Positions 6,442 through 8,531 of a DNA stretch of 8,531 nt are shown here, piece after piece. The notes under the pieces are model-generated. The model made no database searches and was not told the DNA's origin. It was given only the letters and a program-made list of their open reading frames with translations. A program made the position numbers and the translations under genes. Source of the DNA: Candidatus Falkowiibacteriota bacterium (GTDB taxonomy: Bacteria > Patescibacteriota > Patescibacteriia > Patescibacteriales > UBA12465); assembly GCA_903857815.1 (NCBI GenBank), contig CAIOGK010000099.1, positions 1 to 8,531 of the forward strand. The letters run 5' to 3'. Positions within the stretch are counted from its first letter, which is position 1. Each line of letters starts with the position of its first letter.

Positions 6442-7275
6442 TTAAAGCACATATAATTTTTTACCCAATTTTTCCGTGGAAGCCTTGATAACACTCCCAC
6501 CTTTTCCAATGACTATTTTTTTTAGTTCATCAGGAACTTTAATGTTGACGGCGTGCTTATCCTCTATCCGACTTTTATTAATCAAAACGATTTGATAAGT
6601 ATGCGTTAAATTCTGACGATAATCCTGAGTATAGGCAATACATCGCCTTCCTAATTCAAAAAGGTGAGCAGGAATATCCTCAAATTCAAACTCTTCATGG
6701 CCACCAATATTCATTACAGCAGTCAGTCCGAAATCTTTTGAGACTCGAAAAAAACTGGCCGCAAAGTGTTCTTTCCTGCGACGTAGCCATTCTTTTTTAG
6801 CTTCATCAACTTTTAAATGAGCTTGGATCATTTCAAAGGAAGCAGCTACCTGCCCCGTAAAATTTTCTTCCATATCAAGAATAAACTTATCATGAAAAAA
6901 AAGTTTTTTATTAAGGCCGACAGCGGCTTTTTGACGACCACGCAAGGCACCAACAATAAGTAACGGGGCGACAAATTCATCGGTAACAGGATTGATTTTT
7001 CGCACAATAAAATAATTATGCAATTCAAAACTAGAATTACCACAATATTCAAATTCATATCCCCATTCTTTTAGAATGGAGATAGCCCCAACATTATCAG
7101 CGTTGATTATCGGCCATTTTTCCTCTACGGGCTCGATGGTGAATTCGGGTGTTACTAAACCCAGCACTTTCTCGCCAATCGGCAGCACTCTCCAGCCGCC
7201 ATTCGTTTCCAAATATTGGCGTTGGGTCCAAAATAGTTTTCCAACAATTTCTTCGTTTACTTTCAGGAGTTTCAT
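6442..7275 (-). CDS. Protein of unknown function with C-terminal KH RNA-binding motif
   Basis: I do not recognise the 277-residue protein as a whole. Its last 35 residues (about 243-277) read as a KH domain: a strand and helix VNIKVPDELKKI, the GxxG loop VIGKGGSVI with G257-K258-G259-G260, a helix, and a final strand KKLYVL. The chain ends at that strand, as in type II KH folds, and the preceding region (about 210-240) could supply the earlier helix and strand. KH domains bind single-stranded RNA or DNA. The N-terminal 200 residues have no signal peptide or membrane segment. They show mixed strand/helix character, aromatic stretches (WGYEFEYCGNSSFELHNYF) and a charged helix KKEWLRRRKEHF (about 161-172). 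An in-frame TGA two codons upstream fixes the ATG at 7273-7275. The gene has its own promoter and terminator, so it is a single-gene unit. Confidence 0.8.
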   Translation of the reverse strand: MKLLKVNEEIVGKLFWTQRQYLETNGGWRVLPIGEKVLGLVTPEFTIEPVEEKWPIINADNVGAISILKEWGYEFEYCGNSSFELHNYFIVRKINPVTDEFVAPLLIVGALRGRQKAAVGLNKKLFFHDKFILDMEENFTGQVAASFEMIQAHLKVDEAKKEWLRRRKEHFAASFFRVSKDFGLTAVMNIGGHEEFEFEDIPAHLFELGRRCIAYTQDYRQNLTHTYQIVLINKSRIEDKHAVNIKVPDELKKIVIGKGGSVIKASTEKLGKKLYVL

Positions 7276-7352
7276 GATTCATCATTTTTTAATTTTTTAG
7301 TGAATTTAAAATTATTTCTTTTTTCATTTATTAATGTTCAAAACAATTAAAA

Positions 7353-7381
7353 AATATATCACGAAGGCATCATTATGTCAA
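7353..7381 (-). promoter_or_regulatory. Promoter of the KH-protein gene
   Basis: On the minus strand a perfect TTGACA (7381-7376) is followed by a 17-base spacer and TATATT (7358-7353, five of six matches to TATAAT). The spacer ends in TGA, giving an extended -10 (TGnTATATT). Transcription would begin near 7346, leaving an AT-rich leader of about 70 bases. No other minus-strand candidate in the intergenic region is as close to consensus. Confidence 0.72.
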
Positions 7382-7425
7382 TGTTATATGCTTCGCTATC
7401 TACTATATATACTATCGATCATATA

Positions 7426-7434
7426 TGTTATCAT
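7426..7434 (+). promoter_or_regulatory. Candidate extended -10 promoter of the secreted peptidase gene
   Basis: TG-T-TATCAT at 7426-7434 matches the extended -10 form, with five of six bases of TATAAT. No good -35 box lies 16-18 bases upstream; that stretch is only TATATA-like. Transcription would start near 7441, about 28 bases before the ATG at 7469. TATACT at 7408-7413 is an alternative -10 box, also without a clear -35. Confidence 0.4.
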
Positions 7435-7442
7435 TTAATAAC
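7427..7442. repeat. Short inverted repeat GTTAT-N6-ATAAC
   Basis: Five-base arms GTTAT (7427-7431) and ATAAC (7438-7442) flank six bases. The repeat overlaps the candidate extended -10 box and predicted start of transcription of the plus-strand gene, a typical repressor-site position. It is short, and such repeats are common in AT-rich DNA. Confidence 0.25.
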
Positions 7443-7443
7443 T

Positions 7444-7457
7444 AATCCACTAGGATT
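7444..7457 (+). repeat. Small hairpin holding the only AGGA in the leader
   Basis: AATCC (7444-7448) pairs with GGATT (7453-7457) around a four-base loop ACTA. The 3' arm and loop edge carry AGGA (7452-7455), the only Shine-Dalgarno-like bases before the ATG at 7469. The AGGA is 13 bases from the start codon, farther than ideal, and would be partly paired in the RNA. It may have no role. Confidence 0.25.
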
Positions 7458-7468
7458 TTAATTAATAT

Positions 7469-8518
7469 ATGAAAAAAATTATTTTGTTATTTGTCTTAAC
7501 AATACTGTTATTTCTCCCAACAACAACTAAAGCAGAGGTCTCAATTAACAATACAAACGGCTACATCCTTTTACAAGTAGAAAAAAATGGTGAGGCTTGG
7601 TATGTTTACCCTCCAAATCAATCAAGATACTACTTGGGACGACCGACAGACGCCTTTAAAATCATGAAGGGCTTGGCCCTTGGAGTGAAACATGATTATC
7701 TTACTCAAACTAATATTTTCCCGGATAGATTACTTGGTATGATTCTTTTAGATGTTGAAAATAATGGTGAAGCGTATTATATTTATCCCTTAAACAAGAA
7801 AAAATATTATTTAGGTCGACCGGATGATGCTTTTAAAATAATGCGTGAACTAGGATTAGGAATCAATAATGTTAACTTAGCTAAAATACCAATTAGTACA
7901 ATCGGCGAACCCGCTATCGTTTACCAAACTAACGAACAAATACTTATCAAAGATGTTCCCTTCACCTCTCAAGCGCCGTATGGTGATTGGGCCGATTTTC
8001 GCCAAGAAAATGGCTGCGAGGAGGCCTCTGTATTAATGGCTATGAAATGGGTAAACAAACAAACTTTATCAAAAGATGAGGCTCTAAAAGAAATTACGGG
8101 CATATCTGATTTTTTACTAAAAAAATACGGAGAATATCTTGATGTCTCCGCCCAAGATACGATTGATTGGATTTTTAAAGATTATTTTAAATATGATAAA
8201 GTGGCGCTAGTTCGCGATATAACTAAAAATGATATTATCAAAGAACTAAGTAAAGGTAATTTAATTATTGCCCCCATGGACGGCCAATTAATGCATAATC
8301 CTAATTTTAAAGCTCCTGGCCCACCAAGACACATGATAGTTATCCGCGGTTATGACCCAGTAACTAAAGAGTTTATTACTAATGACCCCGGAACCAGGAA
8401 AGGTGAACTTTATCGTTATAACGCTGATTTACTTTATAAAGCAATCCGTGATTATCCAACTGGCTACCATGAAACTGTTACCAAGATAGAAAAAGACTTA
8501 ATTATTGTTAGTAAATAA
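7469..8518 (+). CDS. Secreted C39-like cysteine peptidase with duplicated N-terminal module
   Basis: This 349-residue protein begins with a signal peptide: MKK, a hydrophobic run (4-16) and likely cleavage after TKA at residue 22. There is no lipobox cysteine, so it is probably released or held by the wall. Residues 31-73 and 90-132 are two copies of a module ending in YYLGRPxDAFKIM. Residues 158-335 match the C39-like (Peptidase_C39_2) papain-fold family. VPFTSQAP supplies the oxyanion-hole Gln168, NGCEEAS the nucleophile Cys183, PPRHMIVIRGYD the catalytic His288, and TNDPG the Asp306, so the triad is complete. True C39 peptidases cleave double-glycine leaders inside ABC exporters. This free-standing secreted form is likelier to act on wall or surface peptides, but the substrate is unknown. 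The modules may bind a surface or the cell wall. It is transcribed away from the KH gene; no terminator is visible before the window ends. Confidence 0.87.
   Translation: MKKIILLFVLTILLFLPTTTKAEVSINNTNGYILLQVEKNGEAWYVYPPNQSRYYLGRPTDAFKIMKGLALGVKHDYLTQTNIFPDRLLGMILLDVENNGEAYYIYPLNKKKYYLGRPDDAFKIMRELGLGINNVNLAKIPISTIGEPAIVYQTNEQILIKDVPFTSQAPYGDWADFRQENGCEEASVLMAMKWVNKQTLSKDEALKEITGISDFLLKKYGEYLDVSAQDTIDWIFKDYFKYDKVALVRDITKNDIIKELSKGNLIIAPMDGQLMHNPNFKAPGPPRHMIVIRGYDPVTKEFITNDPGTRKGELYRYNADLLYKAIRDYPTGYHETVTKIEKDLIIVSK
7559..7864 (+). repeat. Tandem protein repeat, two ~43-residue modules
   Basis: The modules are encoded at 7559-7687 and 7736-7864, a period of 59 residues. They share the pattern G-x-I-L-L-x-V-E-x-N-G-E-A-x-Y-x-Y-P, then YYLGRPxDAFKIM, then LxLG(V/I). 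The DNA copies use different codons (for example TACTACTTGGGACGACCG against TATTATTTAGGTCGACCG), so the duplication is old and kept by selection on protein sequence. Confidence 0.85.
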
Positions 8519-8531
8519 TTAAACATAAAAA

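Noticed and set aside
7097..7285. Minus-strand ORF from the ATG at 7285 (out of frame with the KH gene); also ORFs at 6846-7058 and 7076-7300
   Set aside because: They overlap the KH-protein gene in other frames, have unlikely composition and no family features. The KH gene frame is fixed by its promoter, terminator and GxxG motif.

Overview
The window is AT-rich DNA carrying eight complete protein-coding genes, with seven on the minus strand and one on the plus strand. I see no RNA genes, insertion sequences, CRISPR arrays or broken genes. The style suggests a small-genome bacterium of the Patescibacteria (Candidate Phyla Radiation). The clues are the AT-rich coding, short gaps, near absence of Shine-Dalgarno sequences, and a secreted protein with a duplicated 'GEAWYVYP...YYLGRPxDAFKIM' module that I recall from that group. 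This placement is inference from memory, not a search result. The standard bacterial code fits: seven genes end in TAA and one in TGA.

Region 1 (about 105-5684, minus strand) is a five-gene operon for a MacAB-type ABC export system. In transcription order it holds a membrane-fusion (adaptor) protein, an ABC ATPase, two different MacB/FtsX-type permeases, and a MarR-family regulator at the end. Gaps are 22, 19, 3 and 26 bases. A promoter with a perfect -35 box (TTGACA, 17-base spacer, TAAAAT) lies just upstream. A perfect inverted repeat, ATTTTAG-N8-CTAAAAT, fills its spacer and -10 box and is the best candidate operator for the operon's own MarR protein. The -35 box contains the stop codon of the upstream gene. 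The likely logic is that MarR represses its own operon until a ligand releases it, after which the adaptor, ATPase and permease pair make an efflux pump. No outer-membrane channel gene is present, as expected for a single-membrane cell.

Region 2 (5681-7381, minus strand) holds two single genes. One encodes a 207-residue protein with the metal-ligand pattern of zinc-dependent phospholipase C but no signal peptide. The other encodes a 277-residue protein of unknown function ending in a KH RNA-binding motif. A rho-independent terminator after the KH gene runs directly into a candidate promoter for the phospholipase-like gene.

Region 3 (7276-8531) is a 193-base divergent intergenic region. It has a strong minus-strand promoter for the KH gene and a candidate extended -10 promoter for the plus-strand gene. 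That gene encodes a secreted protein with two copies of a roughly 43-residue module followed by a C39-like cysteine peptidase domain with an intact Cys-His-Asp triad.

Nothing here is a clearly new multi-gene system. The points most worth pursuing are the self-contained promoter/operator architecture, the very long helical region of the adaptor, the KH protein with an unrecognised N-terminal region, and the module-peptidase secreted protein.
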